Assembly (NCBI RefSeq): GCF_000744735.1
Contig: NZ_JQMM01000001.1
Coordinates: 1,674,001-1,738,000 of the forward strand
Source: Porticoccus hydrocarbonoclasticus MCTG13d
GTDB lineage: Bacteria; Pseudomonadota; Gammaproteobacteria; Pseudomonadales; Porticoccaceae
Direction of reading: 5' to 3'
DNA length: 64,000 nucleotides
This document shows, in pieces, positions 49,810 through 60,776 of this stretch. The notes below the pieces were generated by a model that saw nothing but the letters and a program-made list of their open reading frames with translations, was not told where the DNA came from and searched no databases. Every line of letters begins with the position of its first letter. Position 1 is the stretch's first letter. The position numbers and the translations under genes are program-made.

Positions 49810-50745
49810 ATGAAAAATAATCTGGCATTTGTCTTTCCGGGCCAGGGATCCCAGAAAATTGGCATGCTCTCTGAGTTGTCTGGGAAGTACGCAATGGTGC
49901 AGGATACTTTTGCCGAGGCTTCGGATGTGCTCCATTATGATCTGTGGGACATGGTGCAAAAGGGTAGTCAGGAAGATATTACACTGACAGAGCGCACCCA
50001 ACCCTTGCTCTTGACCGCCAGTGTTGCAGTCTGGCGAATATGGCAGCAGGAAGGGGGTGCCCGTCCGGCCCTGATGGCGGGCCACAGCCTGGGCGAATGG
50101 TCTGCCCTGGTCTGTTCTGGCGTAGTGGCCTTTGAAGATGCCGTGCGCCTGGTCCGTAATCGTGGGGCCTACATGCAGGAGGCTGTACCCAGGGGCGAAG
50201 GCGCTATGGCTGCCATACTCGGTCTGGACGACGATTTGATTAAAGAAATCTGTGCGAAGGCCTGTGAGGGACAAGAGGTGTCTGCGGTCAACTTCAACTC
50301 CCCCGGCCAAGTGGTTATAGCGGGGAATTCAGCGGCCGTTGAGCGCGCGATTGAAGGTTGCAGGGCGGCCGGCGCCAAACGTGCCATGCCCCTGCCCGTA
50401 AGTGCGCCATTCCATACTGGTTTGATGAAGCCCGCTGCGGATCGTCTGGCCACCGAAATTCTGGCCACCCAGTTTTCCGCACCGGAAGTATTAATAGTTC
50501 ACAACGTCAATGCAAAAACCGAGTCTGATCCGGATCGTATCAAGCACTTGATGATTGAGCAGATTTTTAAGCCGGTACAGTGGGTGGAATGCGTCAATAC
50601 TCTCGTTTCTGCAGGTGTTGATACCGTGGTTGAGTGTGGTGCCGGCAAGGTGTTGGGAGGCTTATGCAAGCGTATCGCTCCCTCATTGATGACATATGCC
50701 ACAGAAGACAGTGATAATTTGACCAAATCACTGGCAGGGTTGTAA
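49810..50745 (+). CDS. fabD: Malonyl-CoA-ACP transacylase
   Basis: FabD loads malonyl groups onto acyl carrier protein. The 311 residues show the N-terminal FVFPGQGSQKIGML, the nucleophile elbow AGHSLGEWSAL (Ser about residue 93), VSAPFHTGLM with the catalytic His, and the C-terminal VVECGAGKVLGGL. It starts 3 nt after plsX. Confidence 0.97.
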   Translation: MKNNLAFVFPGQGSQKIGMLSELSGKYAMVQDTFAEASDVLHYDLWDMVQKGSQEDITLTERTQPLLLTASVAVWRIWQQEGGARPALMAGHSLGEWSALVCSGVVAFEDAVRLVRNRGAYMQEAVPRGEGAMAAILGLDDDLIKEICAKACEGQEVSAVNFNSPGQVVIAGNSAAVERAIEGCRAAGAKRAMPLPVSAPFHTGLMKPAADRLATEILATQFSAPEVLIVHNVNAKTESDPDRIKHLMIEQIFKPVQWVECVNTLVSAGVDTVVECGAGKVLGGLCKRIAPSLMTYATEDSDNLTKSLAGL

Positions 50746-50772
50746 CTGCCTGCCAGTAGTAAAGGAGTAGTG

Positions 50773-51516
50773 ATGAGTGTTATAGATAAAGTGGCTCTGG
50801 TTACCGGTGCTACCCGGGGGATTGGTGCCGCGATTGCCGATGGCCTGGGTGCTCAAGGTGCAATTGTTGTAGGTACGGCAACTTCCACATCCGGAGCAGA
50901 GCAGATTTCTGCCAGATTTCGCGAAAAAAACATCAGGGGAGTTGGCATGGTGCTTGATGTCGCCAGTCAAGAGTCGGTTGACGGAGTGCTGACAGCTATA
51001 ATCGAATCCTATGGTGCGCCGTTGATTTTGGTTAACAATGCGGGTATCACCAAAGACAACCTCCTGATGCGGATGAAGGATGAGGAGTGGTTTGATGTGA
51101 TTGACACGAATCTCAACTCACTCTATCGCTTATCCAAGGCCTGTCTCCGTGGCATGAGCAAGGCCCGTTGGGGCAGGATCGTCAATATCAGTTCTGTGGT
51201 CGGTTCCATGGGTAATGCCGGACAAACTAACTACTGTGCTACCAAAGCGGGTGTCGGTGGTTTTACCCGCTCTTTAGCTAAAGAGCTTGGGCCACGCAAT
51301 ATTACGGTAAATGCCGTCTCCCCGGGTTTTATTGATACTGACATGACAAAGGAGTTGCCCGAAGCCAGCAAGCAGGCAATATTGTCACAGGTACCACTGA
51401 ATCGTCTGGGTTCAGCTGAAGAGATTGCCGCAGTCGTGAATTTCTTGGTTGGTGATGGCGGCAACTACATTACCGGCGAGAATATACACGTAAACGGTGG
51501 CATGTACATGTCTTAA
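50773..51516 (+). CDS. fabG: 3-oxoacyl-ACP reductase
   Basis: FabG performs the NADPH reduction of the fatty-acid cycle. From the ATG at 50773 (AAAGGAG upstream) it has 247 residues: TGATRGIGAAIADGLG nucleotide loop, NNAG, the catalytic Ser in NISSVVG and YCATK, and the C-terminal NGGMYM. An in-frame GTG at 50770 adds one residue. The 174-nt gap to acpP probably carries a separate acpP promoter (TAAAAT at 51583). Confidence 0.97.
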   Translation: MSVIDKVALVTGATRGIGAAIADGLGAQGAIVVGTATSTSGAEQISARFREKNIRGVGMVLDVASQESVDGVLTAIIESYGAPLILVNNAGITKDNLLMRMKDEEWFDVIDTNLNSLYRLSKACLRGMSKARWGRIVNISSVVGSMGNAGQTNYCATKAGVGGFTRSLAKELGPRNITVNAVSPGFIDTDMTKELPEASKQAILSQVPLNRLGSAEEIAAVVNFLVGDGGNYITGENIHVNGGMYMS

Positions 51517-51690
51517 CTTTTTGAAATATAAAATAAAAACAGGATTTTCCTGAAACCGGTTACACACCGGGGTTTTTACAGGTAAAATGCGCGCCAGATG
51601 TGCCGTTAATTACAGATTTCTTGTTGTTGGTTAAATCTACACGCCAAGCAACAGACTAGCCTATAAGATTTAAAGGAGAGAATAAATATC

Positions 51691-51927
51691 ATGAGCAGCA
51701 TCGAAGAACGTGTCGCGAAAATGGTCGCAGAGCAATTGGGCGTCAAAGAAGCAGATGTAAAACCTGAGTCTTCCTTTGTTGAAGATCTGGGTGCTGACTC
51801 CCTGGATACCGTTGAGCTGATCATGGCTCTCGAAGAAGAGTTTGATACTGAAATTCCCGATGAAGAAGCTGAAAAAATTGCTACAGTTCAGAATGCGATT
51901 GATTACATCAACGCGAATCTCGGGTAA
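51691..51927 (+). CDS. acpP: Acyl carrier protein
   Basis: The 78-residue acidic carrier has the phosphopantetheine site [20 protein letters not shown] (Ser about residue 38) and begins [22 protein letters not shown], nearly invariant in this class. AAAGGAG precedes the ATG. fabF, which normally follows, is missing; instead a strong terminator lies 23 nt after the stop. Confidence 0.98.
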   Translation: MSSIEERVAKMVAEQLGVKEADVKPESSFVEDLGADSLDTVELIMALEEEFDTEIPDEEAEKIATVQNAIDYINANLG

Positions 51928-51950
51928 CAAAATTTACTAATATTGATTGC

Positions 51951-51981
51951 AAAAAAACCGCTCTCACTGAGCGGTTTTTTT
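51951..51981 (+). terminator. Rho-independent terminator after acpP
   Basis: ACCGCTC (51957-51963), loop TCACT, GAGCGGT (51969-51975), with A run before and seven T after. It separates acpP from pabC in the place of fabF, so pabC-mltG-tmk-holB needs its own promoter or readthrough. Confidence 0.92.
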
Positions 51982-52022
51982 ATACCTGTCTTTTGCACGT
52001 TTATCTGTTTTAATTTCCACCC

Positions 52023-52852
52023 ATGAATAATCACTCTCCCATCACCCAGATAAATGGTGAAGACACCAACTGCGTCAATGCGTTTGATCGTGGTCTTTAC
52101 TACGGACACGGTCTGTTTGAAACAACAAGGCTGTCCGGTGGCGCTATTCCTCTTTGGCCATTACATTGTAAGCGGTTGGCTGCAGGCGCCAGCCGCTTGG
52201 GGATACCCTGTGACGAGAGAAAGCTGGTGGAATATCGGGATACCCTGTTAGCACAGTGCCCGGATAACGGTATTGTTAAAATTGTCCTGACGGCAGGGGT
52301 CGGTGGTTCAGGTTATCGGCCACCGGAGTCCGTTTCTCCCAGCTATCTGTTCCAGTGGTTTCCGTTTCCCAAGTACAGCTGTGACTGGTTCTCCACCGGA
52401 ATACCCCTTTTTTTATGCAAGCACAAACTGGCGATTTCATCTTCGCTGGCCGGAATGAAACACCTCAACCGACTCGAACAGGTGTTGGCCAGAGCCGAGT
52501 GGGGAGATGAGTACCCCGAGGGATTGTTGCTTGATCAGCAGGGGCTTGTGATTGAAGGGGTGAGCAGTAATCTTTTTTGTTTTCGTGAAAATCAATGGTT
52601 TACTCCGATCCTTGCGGACTGCGGTGTTGCCGGGGTGATGCGTGAATACCTGATGTCGGTGCTTCTACCGGCACTGTCTGTTCCAGTGACAGAATCACGA
52701 ATAACACTGGAAAAGCTGGTCTCTTCCGAAGAGGTATTCCTGTGCAACTCCGTCGTAGGTATATGGCCCGTGGTTTCACTCGCTGACAGGTATCATTGGC
52801 CATTGGGTGAGCATGTCAAATCCATTCAACATCGACTCCAGGACGTTTTACC

Positions 52853-52865
<13 letters not shown>
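52023..52865 (+). CDS. pabC: Aminodeoxychorismate lyase
   Basis: PabC is a fold-type IV PLP enzyme that makes p-aminobenzoate for folate. The 280 residues show FDRGLYYGHGLFETTRL, the PLP lysine in LAGMKHLNRLEQVLA (about residue 145) and GVSSNLFCFRENQW. It overlaps mltG by 13 nt. Only 41 nt separate it from the acpP terminator. Confidence 0.95.
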
Positions 52866-54545
<1,680 letters not shown>

Positions 54546-54546
<1 letters not shown>

Positions 54547-55496
54547 TGTTGCCCATAACCGAGCCATATCCCTGGCAACAAAATCAGTGGATGCAGCTCA
54601 ACAGGCTGATTAGCCAGGAAAAGTTGCCGCATGCTCTGGTTCTTTGTGGACCTCGACATCTCGGTAAAGAACAATTTGGCTACGCCCTGGCGCAAAGGCT
54701 TCTTTGTGACAATCAACAAGGGCAGGTGGCATGTGGTGTCTGTAAACAATGTTCGTTGTTTACTTCGCAAAATCATCCGGATGTTTTGCGGATAGTACCG
54801 GAGGAAGAGGGTAAGGCCATCCGGATTGACCGCATTCGTCAGTTGAGTGAATTCACTGAAAAGACAGCACAGCAGAGCGGTTGGAAGATTGTGATTATTT
54901 CCCCCGCAGATGCGATGAACATTAACGCGGCTAATGCCCTGTTGAAAACACTTGAGGAGCCAGCCAGAAAAACACTGTTGATACTGGTCTGTCATCGGCT
55001 CTCAAGGTTATCGGCGACCGTGCGGAGCCGTTGCCAGAAAGTTGTTTTTCCCGTTCCGGCACCGGCTGAAGTTCATGCTTGGTTGTCATCGAAGATAGCG
55101 GATTCCGATAGCAGTGAAGCTGAGCTATTGCAGTATGCCGAAGGTCGACCCCTGTTGGCGCTGGAGTTTCTTCAGACTGACCTGCTGGAGATACGCCGTA
55201 CCTTCGATAAAATGCTCGATGAGCTGGCTTCTGGACAGTTGAGTGCTATTGTCTCAGCCCAGAAATGTCAGTCTATAGACACAATGATGGCGATCGACTG
55301 GTTATACAGTCGGCTGGCCCTGGAATTGAAGACGAAAGAAATGCACCCTGGTGCCTACCGCTATCTGGATCGACTTATACAGATAAAAAGACGGCTTCAG
55401 GCGGGGGGGAACCCCAATAAATCATTATTGTGGGAGGAGCTGATGCTGGATTGGCAACATCTAGTATCACTGGCTCCCTCCAGACGCGCAGGGTAA
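54546..55496 (+). CDS. holB: DNA polymerase III delta' subunit
   Basis: HolB is part of the clamp loader. The 316 residues contain a degenerate P-loop (CGPRHLGKEQF), zinc-binding cysteines (CGVCKQCSLF), and ADAMNINAANALLKTLEEP with the sensor region. The ATG at 54546 overlaps the tmk stop; GTG at 54543 adds one residue. Ends in the pilZ direction with a short CAGCCAA/TTGGCTG repeat in the gap. Confidence 0.95.
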
Positions 55497-55592
55497 GCTT
55501 GAAGCGAAAAGTATTCTTGTTTAAAGAGGCAGCCAAGTTGGCTGTCCCCAACGTTTGTATAGTAGACTTCTGTTAAATTTTTCGGGTTGATT

Positions 55593-55952
55593 ATGGATAT
55601 GGAAGCGTTTAGTGGTAGCGTTCGAAATGGTATTTTGAACCTTTCGATCAAAGATGAGCAGGCGTTATATGCTGCTTACATGCCGTTTGTTATCAATGGC
55701 GGTTTATTTATTGCTACACGAAAAAACTACAATCTTGGTGATGAGGTATTCATTTTGCTGGATCTCATGGAAGAACCGGACCGTTTGCCTCTGACCGGAA
55801 AAGTTATCTGGATTACCCCGAAAGGCATGGGCGGCAACCGTCGCGAGGGTGTCGGCATCCAGTTGAATGAAAAACACGGTGACATTCAGGGTAAATTTGA
55901 AACTTATCTGGCAGGTTTGATGGAAGCGGGCAAGCCCACCAATACCATGTAA
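55593..55952 (+). CDS. pilZ: Type IV pilus protein PilZ
   Basis: PilZ of the Pseudomonas type is needed for pilus biogenesis and, despite its name, the family member at this locus does not bind cyclic di-GMP. The 119 residues match it (GILNLSIKDEQALYAAYMPFVINGGLFIATRKNYNLGDEVF, VIWITPKGMGGNRREGVGIQ, FETYLAGL) and lack the RxxxR motif of c-di-GMP binders at the N-terminus. ATG at 55593 or 55599; TTG 55587 is less likely. With pilW it suggests the organism has type IV pili. Confidence 0.94.
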   Translation: MDMEAFSGSVRNGILNLSIKDEQALYAAYMPFVINGGLFIATRKNYNLGDEVFILLDLMEEPDRLPLTGKVIWITPKGMGGNRREGVGIQLNEKHGDIQGKFETYLAGLMEAGKPTNTM

Positions 55953-55977
55953 TTTCACAATCAACAGGCTTTAGACG

Positions 55978-56793
55978 GTGCTGGTGGATTCACACTGTCA
56001 TCTGGATCATCTCAATCTGGACGACAATCACAGTTCTCTTTCCTCAATACTTGACGATGCTCGTCAGCGGGGTGTTGGTGCTTTTCTGGGCGTCGGTGTA
56101 GACTTGGACAGTTCGGCAAGACTGATCGAGCTGGCGGAATCCAACCGGGATGTTCTGGTTTCTGTGGGCGTTCATCCGCTCCAGGAAACATTGCCTGCAT
56201 TACCTGAACCCGATGACTTGATCCAAATTGCCAGCCATCCGGCCGTCGTGGCAGTGGGAGAAACAGGCCTTGATAACTATTACAGCCCGGACTCAGCGGC
56301 TTGGCAGGAAGAAAGTTTCATCCGCCATTTAAAGGTGGCAGATAAACTGAACAAACCCGTGGTCGTTCATACACGACAGGCCCAGCAGCAAACGCTGGCC
56401 ATTCTGCGAGCGCATGTAAATCAGGACGTCGGCGGGGTTTTGCACTGCTTTACCGAGACCTGGGCGATGGCTGAAGCCGCCATAGCGATGAATTTTTATA
56501 TTTCCTTTTCCGGAATTATTACCTTTCGCAATGCCGCAGCCTTAAGAGAAGTGGTCAAAAAAGTACCGCTCGATAAGTTGTTGGTGGAAACGGATGCGCC
56601 CTGGTTGGCGCCGGTACCCTATCGTGGCAAACAAAACCTGCCCGGCCATGTGGTAGAAGTTGCGCAGATGGTCGCCGATATAAAAGGTATTTCTTATCAG
56701 CAGGTTGCCGAAACGACGACTGCTAACTTCGCCGCGCTTTTTCTTGGTGGGCAATCGTTTTCCGCTCGTAGTAGTCCAGTAGTTCCCCTATAG
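55978..56793 (+). CDS. tatD: TatD-family metal-dependent deoxyribonuclease
   Basis: TatD-type hydrolases are TIM-barrel nucleases with a two-metal site. The 271 residues start with GTG at 55978 and show the metal motif DSHCHLDHL, GVHPLQE, VGETGLDNYY, VVHTRQA, GVLHCFTE and VETDAPWLAP. The locus (holB-pilZ-tatD) is the Pseudomonas-type order; the exact substrate is not known from sequence. Confidence 0.95.
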   Translation: MLVDSHCHLDHLNLDDNHSSLSSILDDARQRGVGAFLGVGVDLDSSARLIELAESNRDVLVSVGVHPLQETLPALPEPDDLIQIASHPAVVAVGETGLDNYYSPDSAAWQEESFIRHLKVADKLNKPVVVHTRQAQQQTLAILRAHVNQDVGGVLHCFTETWAMAEAAIAMNFYISFSGIITFRNAAALREVVKKVPLDKLLVETDAPWLAPVPYRGKQNLPGHVVEVAQMVADIKGISYQQVAETTTANFAALFLGGQSFSARSSPVVPL

Positions 56794-56919
56794 CAAAACT
56801 GCCTGACTGGTTGGTTTGCTGTGGTAATCACCTTAATGCACAGCTGACCCACCTTCCTCCCCGAGCATCCATGCTTGGGAGTCTGGCAGGGGGAGTAGGG
56901 CTATTCTCGGGATTGCCCG

Positions 56920-57879
56920 TCATCCTTCTTTGTCTTCAACCTTTTGTTCTTCCTGTGAATTAACCATTAACTGGCTGGATTGGACGATCTCTTCGTAGTC
57001 ACTTTTTGAAAAAGTAAACAAGATGTCTTTATCACTGCGCTGCACGAAGTGTTGTCCATTATTTTCGTGGAATGTATAGCGCCAGCTGTTATCACCAGAT
57101 GTGACATCCAGTTTTATATCATGGCCCTCGGCAAGATCAGGCTTGTCCTTTACCAAACCGGTCACACGGAGTTTGTTCAGGCTGCTGAGCAGATTCTCGA
57201 TTTCCTGTTGATTTTTGGCCACTGGATTATCCTGATTGATCAGAATAGCTGGACCTTTACGGGATAACTGCCAGTTATCGCCGGTTTTCACCAAGACAAA
57301 GTTAGCTCCCTCAATACGGTCAAGGTTTTTAGCCGCCAACAGAGACCTGTCCAACCAGTCAGTGGTTTTGGGGGGAATATCGGCCAGTTCCAGTTCTACT
57401 GCATAAACCTGGTCATTCCCGCCCTTTCTTATGTGTAGTTGTTTGAGTCCCGGCGATGAGCCGATCAGAATTTCACCGAGCAGGTTTTCTCCGCTGTAGA
57501 TAGCTATTCGACGTTGAGCATTTTTTTGATCCACCTCGAAACGGGAGTGGCTGGTCTGGTTTGTGGCAATCGGCCACTTCACCTGAAGTTGTTCAAGCTT
57601 CTCCAGTAAAGCATTCACTTTGTCGCTCTGGGCGAGCAGCCCATCTCCCAGTAATTGCCACTCGCCATCGTCCTTGCTCTTGCTCTTGCTCTTGCTCTGG
57701 CCCAGGGAAACTGTGCCGGTCTCAGAGGTAATCGTGACCTTGTCGACATTCTCCCAGTGGATATCCAGCAGAGCCTGGGGCAGGTCGCTGTTTGATTGAT
57801 GCTGGGCATACCACCACAGACCTGCGATTATGATCAGCTGGATGGCCAAAAGGCCGCTCAACGCGGTTTTTGTATTCAT
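56920..57879 (-). CDS. DUF4340 protein of the Gld-like ABC set
   Basis: The 319 residues have one N-terminal membrane helix (about 7-24) and a DUF4340 domain repeated over the rest (WENVDKVTITSETGTVSL; DGEWQLLGDGLLAQSDKVNALLEKLEQLQV; SSLNKLRVTGLV). DUF4340 proteins typically accompany GldG-like auxiliary subunits. Residues about 61-68 are four Ser-Lys pairs encoded by four perfect AGCAAG repeats (57673-57696). The gene starts 14 nt after the permease stop, last of a three-gene operon. Role unknown, predicted in the periplasm on a membrane anchor. Confidence 0.85.
   Translation of the reverse strand: MNTKTALSGLLAIQLIIIAGLWWYAQHQSNSDLPQALLDIHWENVDKVTITSETGTVSLGQSKSKSKSKDDGEWQLLGDGLLAQSDKVNALLEKLEQLQVKWPIATNQTSHSRFEVDQKNAQRRIAIYSGENLLGEILIGSSPGLKQLHIRKGGNDQVYAVELELADIPPKTTDWLDRSLLAAKNLDRIEGANFVLVKTGDNWQLSRKGPAILINQDNPVAKNQQEIENLLSSLNKLRVTGLVKDKPDLAEGHDIKLDVTSGDNSWRYTFHENNGQHFVQRSDKDILFTFSKSDYEEIVQSSQLMVNSQEEQKVEDKEG
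57673..57696 (-). repeat. In-frame hexanucleotide repeat, 4 copies
   Basis: AGCAAG on the minus strand is repeated four times and encodes Ser-Lys four times in the DUF4340 protein. Because the unit is 6 bp, copy-number change would alter the protein by two residues without shifting frame. Confidence 0.95.
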
Positions 57880-57893
57880 CTTCTGAAGCTCCT

Positions 57894-60776
57894 TTATTTG
57901 GCTAACACATTGAGATAATGCTGTTGACGGGAGCGCTGCTGTTTCCGCTGAAACAATGCAATAATCGCCAACGCCAAAATGGCCAGCGCATAGTTCAAAT
58001 ACTCCCAGAAAATCTGGGTGTCATGATCCATCGGTGGCAGTGTCCTGTTGAACTGCCCTCTTGCACGAATACTGAGCATGCTGGCATCTTCCAGCGCCCA
58101 GTCCACGGTATTTGCCATCAACTGCATCGGATTCAGATATTCGCTGCCCGCTGCAGAATTTGCCATGGTCATAGTCTGATCGCGCAGAAAATCATTTGAG
58201 CTGTATAGAATGATTCTTGCCGAGGATGGTGAGTGTTCGGTTACACTGGAAAAGCCCGCAAGGGATGTCCCGGTTTCTGTGTCGCTTGCCACATCATCCT
58301 TTGACATTAGCGGTGATTCTTTTCCCGCAAAGTAAGAGGTGAAGCGACCTTCACTGATCACACCGAGTAAATAGGATTTCTCCTCCTTAGGTAGGGGGAA
58401 CGCTGCGAAACCGTTTTCGTCAATTTCGGGCATGATATCCATGTTGTCGGATATCCAGGAGCGCTCCGAGCTGCGAATCAATTCCGTTATATCCCGATCG
58501 GCCTGCTTTTCAGCGTCGATAGTGATCGGTGAGGCCCAGGCTACCGTGACCTGTGGGATGTTGGCTGAAATTGGATTTTCCTCGTTTAGTCCTTCCCCTC
58601 GAGCGTCGATAAAATAGGGGTAGTCAATGACCCGGATTTCCTGAACCCTGTGGCCGCGCACATTACGGATCATGGGCATGGGGAAGGAAGCATTTTGAGC
58701 ATCCAGAACCAGCTTGTTTTCAATGCCGAAACCGTGATGGGTCAGCCAGTCCTGAAATGCACCCTGAAGCTTTGCCACGCCAAGTCCCTGTTGTGTCAGG
58801 GTCGTAGTAAACGGCGAGGCTGAAGCGACGACGGTGCCACCTTTCATCAGAAACTGATCGATGGCAAAGAGTTCTTTGTCTTTCAAATTGTTTGGTGCTG
58901 CGATCACCAGAATATCTGCATCTGCAGATACGCTGCCGTCGCTCAGGTCTTCCTGGGTGACATTGAGTTCGGCGCCGAGGGTTTCCTCCAACTGGACAAA
59001 GCGGGGAGTAGATATCCCGTATTGTTCCGTTTTTTCATCCACCTTTGGTGTTACCAGAGCTACATTTTTAGTAATGCCTGAGGCGAAGCGCTTTATGCTG
59101 GCTTTCAGGTTGCGCTCGAAACTTGCCTTGGTTGGCTCATCAAAAGGAATTTGCCTTATCTGGTCGCCCTGTTCCAGAGTCAGATAAAAATAAAAACGCT
59201 CATCACTGAAAAGGCTTCTGGACATCGGTTTGAAGCCATATTTTCTGGCCAGTGCCTGTACCTCCTGAGTATTCTCTGCATTGGGGGCCACATGGTTGAC
59301 GACCATTTGATCGCCAGCCTGCTGCTGTAGCGTATCGATGACATCAGTGACGGCTTTTTTATACTCGACAAGCTCCCCCGGCAGTTGTTGGTCTTCTGAA
59401 ATATAAGTGTTCAGCACGAGTGTGCCATCCACCATATCGAACAGATTGCCGCCGCTGCGATAACTGTTGAGTACTTTCTTCAAGCTGCGGGTGAGGTCAT
59501 ATTCAGGATTGCGAAGCTGCACCTCTAGGCTGTTATCCCCCTGTGATTTCACTTCAATCAAATCCTGAAAACCCAGTACTTCAAATTCGTCGCCGTACTG
59601 CACCAGAATATTAAAATAGGAGTTTACGATGGCAGACTGATAACGGTCGGCCACCTGCAATGGTGTCGCTCGAATGCTGTATTTGGTGTTTGCTTCTTCC
59701 TCCAGTTCCGGATTGGTAACCGGATCGAGGAACTCCACTCGGACCTTGCCTTTGCCAGCGATTTCGTATTCCCGAATCAGGTCTTTCATGCGGGGTACCA
59801 GAGGTGCCAGTAACGGGTGGGTTTTACTGCTGAAATACCCGCGAATTAACAGCGGTTCCTCAACTTGATTCAGGTACTGCCGGGTGGCATCAGAGATGGA
59901 ATAAATATCACCCTCGGTAGTATCAATGCGCAGCAGGTTTACTTGCCCAAGCCAGAGGTTGGCAAGTACCGCATTGGCCAACAGTAATCCGGTGATAGCC
60001 CGCCAGCTCTGATGTCGTGGTGTGCGTTTGAGGTTTGCCCAGCGCTCTTTTTCGAGAAAAAATGTGTTTAATGTCAGAAATACAATGATGATGCTGAAGT
60101 AGTAGTAGAGGTCCCTGATATCGATGACCCCTCGAGTAATCGAGTCAAATCGAGAGCCTGTCCCGAGCATTCTCAGCCACTCGCCAGTCGTATTGCCAAA
60201 TAAATCCGTAATGGTGGCCGTGCCTACCAGATAAAACGAACCACAGACCCCGACAGAACAGATCAGACTGATAATCTGGTTGTCACTTCGGGCTGATACA
60301 AACAAACCAATGGACAGGTAGGCTGCGCCCAGTAACAGGGCGGCGATATAGCCTGCCCAGACTGGCCCCCAGTCAAGCTCGCCCAGCTGTGCAACGGTGA
60401 AAGGAAGTGGAAGTGTCATCAGCAGTGCTATGGCCAATAACAGCATGCAACCGAGGAATTTACCCAGTACAAAATGCCACAGGGGGAGTGGTTGGGTCAG
60501 CACATGTTCCAGCGTGCCTGTGCGCCGCTCCTCACTCCATAGTCTCATTGTCAGGGTGCTTGTCAGAAAGATCAGTAAAACGGGCATCCATTCAAAAAGT
60601 GGACGGACATCCGTAATATTTCTGGAGAAGAACGATTCGCCCCAGAAAAAAATAAACAGACTGATACCCGCGAAAGCGGCTAGGAACAGGTATGCAGTTG
60701 GTGAGGCAAAGAAAATGGCTATTTCTTTGGCGGCAATGCGGCGAATCAGGGGCAGATGTCTTTTTTCAGGCTGCAT
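57894..60776 (-). CDS. Fused GldF/GldG-like ABC transporter permease and auxiliary protein
   Basis: The 960 residues join two parts. About 1-250 is an ABC-2 type permease with six membrane helices (EIAIFFASPTAYLF, SEERRTGTLEHVLTQPLPLWHFVLGKFLG). About 260-930 is a GldG-like auxiliary domain (NLLRIDTTEGDIYSISDATRQYLNQVEEPLLIRGYFS, then a large extracytoplasmic region) closing with one more membrane helix near the C-terminus. Gld names come from gliding bacteria, but such sets occur widely in non-gliders. It overlaps the ATPase gene by 11 nt and so forms one transporter with it. Confidence 0.9.
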   Translation of the reverse strand: MQPEKRHLPLIRRIAAKEIAIFFASPTAYLFLAAFAGISLFIFFWGESFFSRNITDVRPLFEWMPVLLIFLTSTLTMRLWSEERRTGTLEHVLTQPLPLWHFVLGKFLGCMLLLAIALLMTLPLPFTVAQLGELDWGPVWAGYIAALLLGAAYLSIGLFVSARSDNQIISLICSVGVCGSFYLVGTATITDLFGNTTGEWLRMLGTGSRFDSITRGVIDIRDLYYYFSIIIVFLTLNTFFLEKERWANLKRTPRHQSWRAITGLLLANAVLANLWLGQVNLLRIDTTEGDIYSISDATRQYLNQVEEPLLIRGYFSSKTHPLLAPLVPRMKDLIREYEIAGKGKVRVEFLDPVTNPELEEEANTKYSIRATPLQVADRYQSAIVNSYFNILVQYGDEFEVLGFQDLIEVKSQGDNSLEVQLRNPEYDLTRSLKKVLNSYRSGGNLFDMVDGTLVLNTYISEDQQLPGELVEYKKAVTDVIDTLQQQAGDQMVVNHVAPNAENTQEVQALARKYGFKPMSRSLFSDERFYFYLTLEQGDQIRQIPFDEPTKASFERNLKASIKRFASGITKNVALVTPKVDEKTEQYGISTPRFVQLEETLGAELNVTQEDLSDGSVSADADILVIAAPNNLKDKELFAIDQFLMKGGTVVASASPFTTTLTQQGLGVAKLQGAFQDWLTHHGFGIENKLVLDAQNASFPMPMIRNVRGHRVQEIRVIDYPYFIDARGEGLNEENPISANIPQVTVAWASPITIDAEKQADRDITELIRSSERSWISDNMDIMPEIDENGFAAFPLPKEEKSYLLGVISEGRFTSYFAGKESPLMSKDDVASDTETGTSLAGFSSVTEHSPSSARIILYSSNDFLRDQTMTMANSAAGSEYLNPMQLMANTVDWALEDASMLSIRARGQFNRTLPPMDHDTQIFWEYLNYALAILALAIIALFQRKQQRSRQQHYLNVLAK

